A stretch of 41,594 bases of DNA from Candidatus Omnitrophota bacterium. Lineage in GTDB: Bacteria; Omnitrophota; Gorgyraeia; Duberdicusellales; 4484-171. The translations under genes and the position numbers were made by a program. The notes under the pieces are model-generated. The model did not search any database and had not been told where the DNA came from. It saw only the letters and a list, made by a program, of their open reading frames with translations. The stretch spans positions 88,396-129,989 of the forward strand of contig JAIPHA010000001.1 of the NCBI GenBank assembly GCA_021735445.1, read 5' to 3'. Each line of letters starts with the position of its first letter. The first letter of the stretch is position 1. Shown here in pieces: positions 14,951-23,155 of this stretch.

Positions 14951-15817
14951 ATGGATATTTCAATTGTGGTAGTAACCTATAATAGCAGAAAATCTATATC
15001 GGGATGCCTGGATTCAGTTCTTAAGCAGTTTAGGCCGGGGATGGAGGTAGTAGTTGTAGATAATGGCTCAACCGACGGAAGCGTCGAATTGATTAAAAGT
15101 AAATACAAAAAAGTAAAAATTATCGAAAACAGGAAAAATTTTGGGGCGGCTTTTGCCAGAAACCAGGCGATAACTAGCTCCCAAGGCAATTGGATAGTTA
15201 CCTTAGATAGCGATATTGTTCTAGGGGATAATTTTTTTACCGCTTTCGGGAGTTTAGAGATAGTTAGAAATGTCAGGATAGGGATGGTAATTCCGAATAT
15301 TTTAAATGGCGACGGCAGTAAAATTTACAGCCAAGGAGCTTACTTATCTTTTTTAAAAAGGATTTATGATTACGGCAGGGGGGAGCCGGTAAAATTTTTT
15401 AGAGAAAAACCAGCCAGAGTTATCGGGCCTTGTTCGGCGGCAGCTTTTTACCGGCGCAAAATGCTTGAAGAGGTAAAAGGCAAAACAGGTTATTTCGACC
15501 GGAGATTCTTTTTTTTAATCGAGGACGTTGATTTAGCCTGGCGGGCTCAAAGGGCAGGATGGAAATCTCTTTTTTGCCTGAAAAGTTTCTGTTTCCATCG
15601 GGGAAATAGCTGCCGGGCCGGTAAAAAGGCTAGGCAATATTTATCTTACCGGAATCGTAAATTAATGGTTAAAAAAAATGGAAGCGGCCTAAAAATATTT
15701 AAGTTTAATCCATTAAGCTGGTTGTATGAATCAGTGCGTTTTATTTATTTATATATATTTAATCCTTACCTGCGCAGAAAAGCTAAGCCGGAAGATATTT
15801 TAAGGAATGAAAAATGA
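14951..15817 (+). CDS. Glycosyltransferase family 2 (rhamnosyltransferase-like)
   Basis: A GT-A enzyme with SIVVVTYNS at the N-terminus, VVVDNGSTDGS, NFGAAFARNQ and TLDSDIVL as the DxD motif, then FFLIEDVDLAWRAQRAGW, the ED..R acceptor motif of the WbbL-like subgroup. The C-terminus has a short hydrophobic stretch (about residues 255-272) that may touch the membrane. It starts 2 bases after the previous stop and ends in a 4-base ATGA overlap with the next gene, so it is clearly in one operon. The length of 288 residues is typical. Confidence 0.87.
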   Translation: MDISIVVVTYNSRKSISGCLDSVLKQFRPGMEVVVVDNGSTDGSVELIKSKYKKVKIIENRKNFGAAFARNQAITSSQGNWIVTLDSDIVLGDNFFTAFGSLEIVRNVRIGMVIPNILNGDGSKIYSQGAYLSFLKRIYDYGRGEPVKFFREKPARVIGPCSAAAFYRRKMLEEVKGKTGYFDRRFFFLIEDVDLAWRAQRAGWKSLFCLKSFCFHRGNSCRAGKKARQYLSYRNRKLMVKKNGSGLKIFKFNPLSWLYESVRFIYLYIFNPYLRRKAKPEDILRNEK

Positions 15818-16734
15818 AAGGCAAAGGGAAAAATCTTGTAACTGTTGTTTTGGTTAGCGCCGGTAAAAAAAAATATTTATCAAAATGCCTGGAATCTCTG
15901 CAAAAGCAAAGTTATCCTTCTTTGCAAATAGTTGTTATCGACAATTCTCTTAACCCGCAGCTAGCTAAAAAGATAAGCGATAATTTTTCCGGGATAGAAG
16001 TTTATTCCAGCTCGATAAATTTATTTTACGCGGCAGCGTTAAATAAGGGAATCGAACTTAGCCGGGGAGAGTTTGTGCTTTGCCTTAATGATGATATTGT
16101 CTTAGAAAGAAATTTTGTTGAAGAAGCGATTAAGGGTTTTTGGCTAAAAAAAAATATCGGGATGGTGACCGGTAAAGTTTTACGCGGTGATAAAAAGATA
16201 CTGGATAGCACCGGCCTTTTCTTAAGCATATTCCGGTCGGCAAAAGAGAGAGGATACGGCAGGCGCGACAACGGCCAATTCCAAAAGGAAGGATTTGTTT
16301 TTGGTGCCTGTGGCGCGGCCGGTTTTTACCGGAAAAAGATGCTTGATCAGATAAAAGAGGATGGAGAATATTTTGATTCGAATTTAGTTATATTTTATGA
16401 AGACCTTGACCTCGCTTGGCGGGCTAACCGCTTTGGCTGGAAAGGGTATTACCTGCCTAAAGCGATAGCCTATCATATCCGCGGCGGGTCTTTTCGCCCG
16501 GATTCGGGGTTGGATAAACCTTTTGCCCGCAGGTATCTTAGCGATAGGTTTCACGCTATCTTAATTAGAAACCGTTATCTGGTTATAGCTAAAAATGAGA
16601 GCGTAATTAATTTAATCTTATTTTTTATCCCAATTTTAATTTATGATATTTGTAGTTGGCTCTACCTGATTCTATTTAGGCCGGGTGCTATTAAGTTTTT
16701 TTTAGGAAAATCTAAGTTTCGCGGCAAGGCTTGA
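15814..16734 (+). CDS. Glycosyltransferase family 2 (rhamnosyltransferase-like)
   Basis: A close relative of the preceding gene, probably from tandem duplication: VTVVLVSAG, VVIDNSL, NLFYAAALNKGIE, CLNDDIVL and FYEDLDLAWRANRFGW appear at the same places. It has a C-terminal hydrophobic helix (about residues 268-290) that could anchor it. It overlaps the previous gene by ATGA. Its TGA stop lies within the -35 box of the next transcription unit. Specificity is unknown. Confidence 0.86.
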   Translation: MKGKGKNLVTVVLVSAGKKKYLSKCLESLQKQSYPSLQIVVIDNSLNPQLAKKISDNFSGIEVYSSSINLFYAAALNKGIELSRGEFVLCLNDDIVLERNFVEEAIKGFWLKKNIGMVTGKVLRGDKKILDSTGLFLSIFRSAKERGYGRRDNGQFQKEGFVFGACGAAGFYRKKMLDQIKEDGEYFDSNLVIFYEDLDLAWRANRFGWKGYYLPKAIAYHIRGGSFRPDSGLDKPFARRYLSDRFHAILIRNRYLVIAKNESVINLILFFIPILIYDICSWLYLILFRPGAIKFFLGKSKFRGKA

Positions 16735-16758
16735 CTATATTTTAACAACTGATATATT
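16731..16758 (+). promoter_or_regulatory. Internal promoter of the polysaccharide locus
   Basis: TTGACT and TATATT are 16 bases apart. The -35 box overlaps the stop codon of the upstream glycosyltransferase. The -10 box ends 7 bases before the next ATG, so the transcript would start at or within a base or two of the start codon. No Shine-Dalgarno sequence is present. Confidence 0.5.
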
Positions 16759-16765
16759 TATAAAA

Positions 16766-18073
16766 ATGGCAAATTTGGCAAAAAAAAATGTAATAATCGG
16801 AGCCGGGTTAACCGGCCTAAGCGCGGCATACCATCTTAAAGATAATTACGCTTTGTATGAGCAAGATTCTTTTCCGGGAGGGTTGGCTTCTTCGGAGAAG
16901 GTAAAAGGTTTTATATTTGATAAAGCAGGCCATATTTTACATTTTCAGCGAGAGTATATAAAAAAACTTCTGGATCAGATAAAAAACGGCAGTATTTTAA
17001 ATAAGCACAAACGCCTCTCCTGGGTATTTTCAAAAAATACCTATACCAGATATCCTTTTCAGGTAAACACCTACAAGTTGCCGCCATCTGTAGTAAAAGA
17101 TTGCTTGGTTAAGATGCATCAGGTTCAGTCTGATTTAAGAATAAAAAGATCAGCCGATAATTTAAAAGACTGGATATTAGAAAACTTCGGAGAGGGGATA
17201 GCCAGGCATTTCATGTTTCCCTACAACCAAAAACTATGGAAAGTTCCTTTAAAAAGCATTGGTATAGATTGGGTTGATAAATTTATACCCAAGGCACAGT
17301 TCGATTCTGTAGTCAGAGGGGCTATTTCGGATTTTAAAAAAAGTTTTGGCTACAACAAGGTTTTTTATTATCCTAAATTCGGGGGGATACAGACGGTAGC
17401 CGATGCTTTTTTTAACAAAGTGCGCGATAAAGTATATTTTGGCAAAAAAATAGTAAAAATAGACCTTAAGCGGAAAACTTTAGTTTTCTCCGATGGCGAA
17501 AAGATAAAATTTAGAAGAATTATCTCTACTATGCCTTTGCCTGAGCTTATTAAGGTTATGAAATATGTGCCGGCTAAAATTAAGGCCAAGATTAATAATT
17601 TGAGGTATGTTTCGGTTTTTAACCTAAATCTTGGTATAGACAGGGATAATATTTCTGATAAACATTGGATATATTTTCCCGAGAAAAAATATATTTTTTA
17701 TAGAGTGGGGTTCTTTTCAAATTTTTCAAAAAAAGTCTGCCCGGAGAAGAAGAGTTCATTGTATGCAGAAGTTTCTTATACAGCCGATAAGCCATTAAAA
17801 TACTCAAAACCCGAGCTTAAAGCAAGAATTATAAAAGACCTGAATAAGGCGGGGATATTGAAGAAAAATGAAAAAATAGTTGCAGAAAAATCATATAATA
17901 TTAAGTATGCTTACCCAATATCTAACAAAAATGAATCTTTAGATGCCATCGATGAATTTCTTAAATTTTATGATTTATATTCCATTGGCAGATACGGCAG
18001 CTGGAGATATATGTCGATGGAGGAGTGCGTGGCCGAAGGTAAAATTATAGCTGACTGCATTAACAGCTTCTAA
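16766..18073 (+). CDS. FAD-dependent oxidoreductase (UDP-galactopyranose mutase/protoporphyrinogen oxidase-like)
   Basis: A flavoprotein of 435 residues. VIIGAGLTGLSAAYHL is the dinucleotide-binding loop, YEQDSFPGGLAS the ribose and flavin contact, and FDKAGHILHF matches the amine-oxidase/UGM-like family. WKVPLKSIGIDWV and YPKFGGIQTVADAF resemble members often found in exopolysaccharide clusters. SIGRYGSWRYMSMEEC at the end is the typical C-terminal FAD contact. A plausible role is redox or ring-form change of a nucleotide sugar or lipid-linked intermediate. True UGM catalytic residues cannot be confirmed by eye. It is preceded by its own promoter and followed after 2 bases by the next gene. 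Confidence 0.8.
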   Translation: MANLAKKNVIIGAGLTGLSAAYHLKDNYALYEQDSFPGGLASSEKVKGFIFDKAGHILHFQREYIKKLLDQIKNGSILNKHKRLSWVFSKNTYTRYPFQVNTYKLPPSVVKDCLVKMHQVQSDLRIKRSADNLKDWILENFGEGIARHFMFPYNQKLWKVPLKSIGIDWVDKFIPKAQFDSVVRGAISDFKKSFGYNKVFYYPKFGGIQTVADAFFNKVRDKVYFGKKIVKIDLKRKTLVFSDGEKIKFRRIISTMPLPELIKVMKYVPAKIKAKINNLRYVSVFNLNLGIDRDNISDKHWIYFPEKKYIFYRVGFFSNFSKKVCPEKKSSLYAEVSYTADKPLKYSKPELKARIIKDLNKAGILKKNEKIVAEKSYNIKYAYPISNKNESLDAIDEFLKFYDLYSIGRYGSWRYMSMEECVAEGKIIADCINSF

Positions 18074-18075
18074 CA

Positions 18076-19206
18076 ATGTCGATGGCGAAAATTAAAGTTG
18101 CTCAAATTATAACTAAGCCTGAACTGGGAGGAGCGCAAAAGACCACCCTTTCATTGTTGCGGCAGATAGACAGAAAGCGCTACTGCCCTTATCTGATTAC
18201 CGCCTCCAGAGGATACCTAAAGGAGGAAGCGTCTTCTATTTCTCAATTAAATATTTTTTTTCTAGATACTTTTGTAAGGGACATAAATGTTTTTAAAGAT
18301 TTAGTTTCTTTTTTTAAGATAAGAAGGTATCTAAAGCAGCAAGGTATAAGCATTGTCCATACTCATAGTTCAAAAGCCGGCATTATCGGCCGTTGGGCAG
18401 CTCATTGCGCGGGAATTAAATTAATATTCCATACGGTTCACGGCTGGCCGTTTTATATTGAAGCAAGGGCCACGCTAAAACTGGCTTATAGGATTTTGGA
18501 AAAGATAACAGCTTTGATAACCACAAAGCTGGTAGTCGTTTCAGATAAGGATTTAAAAGAGGGGCTGAGAGCCGTTAATAAAAACAGAGATAAGTATATT
18601 AAAATACCTTATGGGATTGAAATTAAAGATTTTAATGTTAAGATGGATTCTAAGGGCCGGGACGAAGTTGTTAAGGTAGGTTTTATTGCTTGTTATAAGC
18701 CGCAAAAGGCGCCGCTGGATTTTTTAAAGGTGGTAAAAAGGGTTGCCGACGCAGAAAAAAATATCGAATTTATATCGGCCGGCGACGGGGCACTAAGGCC
18801 TGAGGTGATGCGAGAGGCAGCCAGGTTAGGCTTAGAGAGAAGGATACAATTTTTAGGATGGCAGCCTGATATAGCAGCGGTATTGAAAAAGCTGGATATA
18901 GTTATTTTAACTTCGCACTGGGAAGGGCTACCGGTTGTAATTATCGAATCGTTAGCTTCAGGGCTACCGGTTGTAGCAACAGAGGTAGGCGGAGTCCCGG
19001 AGTTGGTAATTGACGGGGTTAACGGATTTTTGGCGGCAAAAGGAGATTGCGAAAAACTGGCAAAAGATCTGTTATTGCTGGCCGCCGATAAAGAAAAAAG
19101 GCTGCAATTTTCCAGGCAGTCTAGGAAGATGTTTAAAGAAGAGTTTAGCATAGATTATATGAAAAACCGGATTGAAGGCCTTTACCAACGGGCAAGGGGA
19201 GGGTGA
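18076..19206 (+). CDS. Glycosyltransferase family 4 (GT-B)
   Basis: A protein of 376 residues with QIITKPELGGAQKTTLSLL, HTHSSKAGIIGRWAA and HTVHGWPF in the acceptor domain. KVGFIACYKPQKAPLDFL, FISAGDG and HWEGLPVVIIESLASGLPVVAT form the donor domain, and GGVPELVIDGVNGFL follows. This pattern is common in exopolysaccharide glycosyltransferases that extend an undecaprenyl-linked sugar. A second ATG two codons on is an alternative start. Its neighbour is the WecA-type initiating enzyme, so it may add the second sugar (inference). Confidence 0.88.
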   Translation: MSMAKIKVAQIITKPELGGAQKTTLSLLRQIDRKRYCPYLITASRGYLKEEASSISQLNIFFLDTFVRDINVFKDLVSFFKIRRYLKQQGISIVHTHSSKAGIIGRWAAHCAGIKLIFHTVHGWPFYIEARATLKLAYRILEKITALITTKLVVVSDKDLKEGLRAVNKNRDKYIKIPYGIEIKDFNVKMDSKGRDEVVKVGFIACYKPQKAPLDFLKVVKRVADAEKNIEFISAGDGALRPEVMREAARLGLERRIQFLGWQPDIAAVLKKLDIVILTSHWEGLPVVIIESLASGLPVVATEVGGVPELVIDGVNGFLAAKGDCEKLAKDLLLLAADKEKRLQFSRQSRKMFKEEFSIDYMKNRIEGLYQRARGG

Positions 19207-19211
19207 TTGTT

Positions 19212-20192
19212 ATGGTATTTTTTATATTTTCTTTTTTAATGTCTTTAAGTTTTCCTGCTTTGTTTAAAAAGTTTTTATCAAAAACCAGGCTTTCTTCAAA
19301 TAAAGAGAAGCCGATGTTTTTAGGTATATCAATTTATTTAGCTTCTTTTATAGTTTTTTTGCTTGCAAAAAATTATTATAAGTTGGATGCCTCTTTTTTG
19401 ACGGCTGTTTTCGCCGGTGCCTCTTTTATCCTCTTGCTTGGAGTTTGGGACGACATCAAAAACCTTTCTGTTAAAACAAAGTTAATCGGCCAGATAGCCG
19501 CCGCTTTTATCGCAATTTTTATGGGGGTTAGGACATCGATAGTTTATTTTCCCGATTGGCTAAATCTTGCGGTTACTTTGGTTTGGATTTTAGCTTTAGT
19601 CAATGCTTTTAATTTTCTTGATATAATGGACGGGCTTTGTGTGGGGGTAAGCCTTATCGTGTCGTTTATCTTTTTAGCCATGAGCATTGTGTTTAGAGCC
19701 CCTTATTCTATAAGCGTATTTTTTTGGGTTTTAAGCGGCGCGCTTTTGGGGGCTTTTATCTATAATAAGCCTGTGGCTAAATTTTATCTTGGGGACTCAG
19801 GGAGTATGTTAATCGGTTTTATATTTGCCTGTAGCACCATGGAGATAAGTTATGCTCCGGATACCAGCCATAGCCTGGCTTTATTTGCTCCGGTATTGAT
19901 AGTTATCTTACCGGTTTATGATTTATTTTTTACGGTATTTATGCGCTGGAGGAAAGGCAAAGCTATTTCTAAAAAAAGCGGTGAGCATTTTGCGTTAATG
20001 CTAAAGGAGAAAGGTTTCAGCGCCAGAAAAATTTTAGTTATCATCTATGCTGCTTGTTTGCTTTCAGGCTTGAGCGCTTTTTTGTTAAAGGCGTTACCCT
20101 TATATTTTCAACCATGGTTTTTGGGATTTGTGGCCATGGTTATTTTGATATTGAGTATTTTATTTTTTAAAGTATTAAAAACAAATGATTAA
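19212..20192 (+). CDS. Undecaprenyl-phosphate N-acetylhexosamine-1-phosphate transferase (WecA/TagO/MraY family)
   Basis: The multi-helix membrane enzyme that starts a lipid-linked glycan by moving a sugar-1-phosphate from a UDP-sugar to undecaprenyl phosphate. Asp80-Asp81 in GVWDD, NAFNFLDIMDGL at 131-142 and FYLGDSGSM near 191-199 are the family's Mg and nucleotide motifs. The late cytoplasmic loop reads SGEHFALML where WecA/TagO proteins usually have an HIHH-type cluster, so only the first His is kept. The ATG with AGGGGAGGG 8 bases upstream was chosen over a GTG overlapping the previous stop. It is coupled to the polymerase gene by an 8-base overlap. Confidence 0.88.
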   Translation: MVFFIFSFLMSLSFPALFKKFLSKTRLSSNKEKPMFLGISIYLASFIVFLLAKNYYKLDASFLTAVFAGASFILLLGVWDDIKNLSVKTKLIGQIAAAFIAIFMGVRTSIVYFPDWLNLAVTLVWILALVNAFNFLDIMDGLCVGVSLIVSFIFLAMSIVFRAPYSISVFFWVLSGALLGAFIYNKPVAKFYLGDSGSMLIGFIFACSTMEISYAPDTSHSLALFAPVLIVILPVYDLFFTVFMRWRKGKAISKKSGEHFALMLKEKGFSARKILVIIYAACLLSGLSAFLLKALPLYFQPWFLGFVAMVILILSILFFKVLKTND

Positions 20193-21444
20193 AAAAATTT
20201 TATGGGCAGTTATAATCACAAGCGTTATTTTACTGCCGGTTTTAAATGTTTCGATACACCAATCAGCAGCTTATTTTTTATATATAATATTTTCCTTTAG
20301 TTTAGGTTATTTTGCGGTAGCTGAAAAAACCTACCTTAGGCACCGCTCTATTTTGATTCCGCTTTTGGTTTGGCTTCTGATAACTTTGTTTACATCTTTT
20401 TATGCGTTGGATAAAAGCACTGCTTTTACGGCAACCGGGCAGATGCTCTTTTTTGGGCTAATTTTTATAGTTTTATCGGGCCTTGATAGCAATAGGAAAA
20501 AACAGATCGCTTTAGCTCTTGCCTTTGGGTCTTTTTTGATATCAGCAGTAGCTATTTGGCAATATTTTTTCTTCTTCGACAAAATACTGCCTTCTTTGGC
20601 TTTTCGGGATTTATCTTTAACAGAAGAAGGGGTGTTTTATATAGCCGATCTTATCAAAAGAAGGAGGGTCACTTCCATATTCGTTAACCCTAATTTATTC
20701 GCCTCTTATTTAGCCATGGTTAATATAGTAATAATTTCATTATGCTTTATCCAGGAGAAGAAATCTTTTAAAATTATTTTATCATTATTGTTAATTATGA
20801 ATTGTTACGCGCTTTGGCTTACCCGTTCTCTCGCAGGTTTATCAAGTTTTATTTTAGGCGTTTTTTTATTTATTCTGTTTTTTTCCTCAAAAAGTAAGCT
20901 GAGCCGGTTACGTTATAAAAAACTATTAGTTGTTTTAGGCGGGAGTTTAATTGTTTTATTTATTGTTTTATTTATTAAAAGATTAGTTTATGATAACGGT
21001 ACCGACCGTTTTTTTCTATCGTTAAGAGGCAGGTTGGAATTTTGGAAAGCAGCTTTAAAGATAATTGCGGATAGGCCTTTTCAGTTTACGGGGTTAGGCG
21101 GCTTCGAACATCTTTACCGCCAGTATTGTCCCCAGATAATAGTTGAAAGCAGAAGAGCCCATAATATTTTTTTACAGTTATGGGTTGAAACAGGCCTATT
21201 GGGGGTTTTGGCTTTTATTTGGTTTCTGGCAGCGCTTATCCATAAAGGGTTAAGGCAATTATTTAAACCGCAACTCCGTTTTAAGTTATATGTCTTCCAG
21301 GCGGCCGGATTGGCCGCGCTATCAGCATTTTTGTTTCATAATTTGCTGGATTTTAGTTTTTTCATTACTCAAACAGCGGTTGTCTGGTGGGTGATAAGTT
21401 CGTGGTCAATAAATAGCAAGCAATCCGGGGAGGGAGAGCTTTGA
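20185..21444 (+). CDS. O-antigen ligase/polymerase-like membrane protein (Wzy_C)
   Basis: A 419-residue protein with about ten to twelve hydrophobic segments. It has a large outer loop before residue 330 containing RGRLEFWKAALKI, GLGGFEHLY and RRAHNIFLQLWVETGLLG, the standard phrases of Wzy_C proteins (WaaL ligases and Wzy polymerases). The conserved Arg and His in RRAHN match the residues used by this group. It would join lipid-linked oligosaccharides on the outer face of the membrane. WaaL- and Wzy-type functions cannot be separated by eye. It overlaps the genes on both sides. Confidence 0.87.
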   Translation: MIKKILWAVIITSVILLPVLNVSIHQSAAYFLYIIFSFSLGYFAVAEKTYLRHRSILIPLLVWLLITLFTSFYALDKSTAFTATGQMLFFGLIFIVLSGLDSNRKKQIALALAFGSFLISAVAIWQYFFFFDKILPSLAFRDLSLTEEGVFYIADLIKRRRVTSIFVNPNLFASYLAMVNIVIISLCFIQEKKSFKIILSLLLIMNCYALWLTRSLAGLSSFILGVFLFILFFSSKSKLSRLRYKKLLVVLGGSLIVLFIVLFIKRLVYDNGTDRFFLSLRGRLEFWKAALKIIADRPFQFTGLGGFEHLYRQYCPQIIVESRRAHNIFLQLWVETGLLGVLAFIWFLAALIHKGLRQLFKPQLRFKLYVFQAAGLAALSAFLFHNLLDFSFFITQTAVVWWVISSWSINSKQSGEGEL

Positions 21445-22499
21445 TGAAGGCGTTAGTTACAGGTTCTGCCGGATTGATTGGTTCTGAAGCGGTGAGATTT
21501 TTTTCAAAAAAGGGTTTTGATGTTGTGGGAATCGATAATAATATGCGGGAAGTTTTTTTTGGCAAAAGCGCCAGCACTCTTTGGAGTAAAAACAAATTAA
21601 TAAAAGAGTTACCGGCTTATAGGCATATTGATTTAGATATAAGGGATAAATCTGCCATAGAGAAGCTTTTTACCAAGAATAAATTTGAAATTATTATCCA
21701 TACCGCGGCCCAGCCTTCTCATGATTGGGCAGCTTCTGACCCGGAAACCGATTTTACGGTTAATGCTCATGGGACCTTGGTGATGCTTGAGGCGTTTCGC
21801 AAATATTCTCCCCAGGCAGTATTTGTGTTTACTTCGACTAATAAGGTTTACGGAGACATGCCTAATCAACTTCCTTTTTTAGAATTTGTAGACAGATATG
21901 ATTTACCTAAAAACCATCGTTTTTATAACGGAATCGATGAATCGATGAGTATAGATAAATCAACTCATAGTTTATTTGGAGTTTCTAAGGCCTCGGCGGA
22001 TTTATTGGTGCAGGAATACGGAAAATATTTTGGTTTAAAGACGGCATCTTTTCGGGGCGGATGTCTTGCCGGGCCCTGGCAAAGCGGGGCCAGGCTGCAT
22101 GGCTTTATTGCTTATCTGATAAGGTGTGTTATTACCGGGGAAAAGTATATCATTAATGGTTATAAAGGTAAACAGGTAAGGGATAATATAGATTCATACG
22201 ACCTGGTTAACGCTTTTTACCATTTTTATAAAAACCCTCAATCCGGCGAAGCTTATAATATAGGCGGGGGGAGGCATTCTAATATATCTATGCTTGAGGC
22301 GGTAGGAAAAATAGAAAAAATTACCGGCAAAAAAGCTAATTTGGAATATAGAGATATTCCCAGAAAAGGGGATCATATCTGGTATATCTCTGATATATCC
22401 AAATTTAAAAAGAATTGCCCCGACTGGGATTTTAAGTATAATATAGACGATATTTTAGAAAGAATGTGTAGAGAAATAGGGGAAAGAGTAAGAAGGTAA
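21444..22499 (+). CDS. NAD-dependent epimerase, CDP-paratose 2-epimerase-like
   Basis: An extended SDR protein of 351 residues. TGSAGLIGSEA is the NAD loop and IDNNMR the adenosine strand. TSTNKVYGDMPN, DESMSIDKSTHSLFG, FRGGCLAGPWQSG and GYKGKQVRDNIDS match the Tyv/CDP-paratose-2-epimerase-like group closely. The catalytic YxxxK position reads FGVSK, with Phe for Tyr; I recall this in relatives of the group, so it is probably a subfamily trait. The start codon overlaps the previous stop (TGATG), with GGGGAGGGAG just upstream. It likely finishes a deoxy or epimerised nucleotide sugar for the polymer. It closes the polysaccharide operon. Confidence 0.82.
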   Translation: MKALVTGSAGLIGSEAVRFFSKKGFDVVGIDNNMREVFFGKSASTLWSKNKLIKELPAYRHIDLDIRDKSAIEKLFTKNKFEIIIHTAAQPSHDWAASDPETDFTVNAHGTLVMLEAFRKYSPQAVFVFTSTNKVYGDMPNQLPFLEFVDRYDLPKNHRFYNGIDESMSIDKSTHSLFGVSKASADLLVQEYGKYFGLKTASFRGGCLAGPWQSGARLHGFIAYLIRCVITGEKYIINGYKGKQVRDNIDSYDLVNAFYHFYKNPQSGEAYNIGGGRHSNISMLEAVGKIEKITGKKANLEYRDIPRKGDHIWYISDISKFKKNCPDWDFKYNIDDILERMCREIGERVRR

Positions 22500-22524
22500 A
22501 GTTTAGGTTGGGTAAAACAGGCGC

Positions 22525-22554
22525 TTGACAAGGGTATGATAAATATTGTATACT
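22525..22554 (+). promoter_or_regulatory. Promoter of the pilin-like gene
   Basis: TTGACA is separated by 18 bases from TATACT. Transcription would start near 22561, giving a leader of about 60 bases with two hairpins. Confidence 0.65.
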
Positions 22555-22565
22555 TTAAACAGATG

Positions 22566-22620
22566 GTGTATAAAAATTAAAGTGTTTTTATACACATTGG
22601 GCAGATAGCTGCTTAGCAGC
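22566..22620 (+). promoter_or_regulatory. Structured 5' leader of the pilin-like gene
   Basis: The first hairpin is a perfect 11-bp stem (GTGTATAAAAA paired with TTTTTATACAC) with an 8-base loop. Next, GCTGC at 22608-22612 can pair either with GCAGC at 22616-22620 or, in part, with GCAG at 22601-22604, giving two exclusive folds. The downstream hairpin ends only 3 bases before the ATG, where a ribosome-binding site would be. No known riboswitch family is recognised. Confidence 0.45.
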
Positions 22621-22623
22621 GGG

Positions 22624-23025
22624 ATGGTAGTTTTGGATAAGAATAATAAATCAGCTTTTACTCTAACCGAATTACTTGTGGTTGTTGTTTTAGTGGGAAT
22701 TTTAGCTGTTTTGGCGATGCCTTCTTTTCGAAATGCTCAGCGGCGGGCCATTGATAAAGAAGCTAAAACTAACTTAAAAATTATGGAAACCGCTTATAAG
22801 GTAAGAGTATTAGAAGAAGGGGCAGGCGCAGTTTGTAGTGACAATAGTGATTGTAACACTACTTTTGATCTTGATCTTCCTGCCGCGCCACCTGTCGGTA
22901 ATTGGCTTTATCAGGCTTTAGTTACCGGATTGAGCGACTATAGTTTTCAAGCTACAGGCAGCAAAGGCACACCTTCCACCGGTTGGCAGATGGATGTAGG
23001 CGATGATGAACCCACCTCTTTTTAG
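22624..23025 (+). CDS. Type IV pilin/type II secretion pseudopilin-like protein
   Basis: A 133-residue protein with a class III signal. The basic leader ends KSA, followed by FTLTELLVVVVLVGILAVLA, with cleavage expected between Ala11 and Phe12 and the required Glu at mature position 5 (Glu16). The hydrophobic N-terminal helix is followed by RNAQRRAIDKEAKTNL, the usual alpha-helix spine, and a small globular part with two cysteines 7 apart (CSDNSDC) that may form a disulfide loop. It stands alone, with its own promoter and leader, and no peptidase or assembly genes nearby. An in-frame TTG three codons on would give a shorter leader peptide. It may be a minor pilin or pseudopilin. Confidence 0.85.
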   Translation: MVVLDKNNKSAFTLTELLVVVVLVGILAVLAMPSFRNAQRRAIDKEAKTNLKIMETAYKVRVLEEGAGAVCSDNSDCNTTFDLDLPAAPPVGNWLYQALVTGLSDYSFQATGSKGTPSTGWQMDVGDDEPTSF

Positions 23026-23104
23026 GCGTTCGGGCAATTTCTTTACACTCATTTTTTAAAAAAATAAATAAAAAAATTGGTTTAGGGACAACTTAATTTT
23101 ATCT

Positions 23105-23133
23105 TTGATAATTTGTCCTGGTTAGGTTAAACT
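23105..23133 (+). promoter_or_regulatory. Promoter of the inositol-monophosphatase operon
   Basis: TTGATA and TAAACT are separated by 17 bases; the transcript would have a leader of about 16 bases containing AAGGAGG. The promoter overlaps an imperfect inverted repeat (GGACAA near 23085 with TTGTCC at 23113-23118). That could be an operator or the terminator of the pilin gene; neither is certain. Confidence 0.5.
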
Positions 23134-23155
23134 AAAGGCAGTCTAAGGAGGCAGG

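Noticed and set aside
16725-16734. AAGGCTTGAC, identical to part of the short repeat element at 8632
   Set aside because: Only ten bases match, they encode the last codons of a glycosyltransferase, and no second end or AAGGGG core is near.
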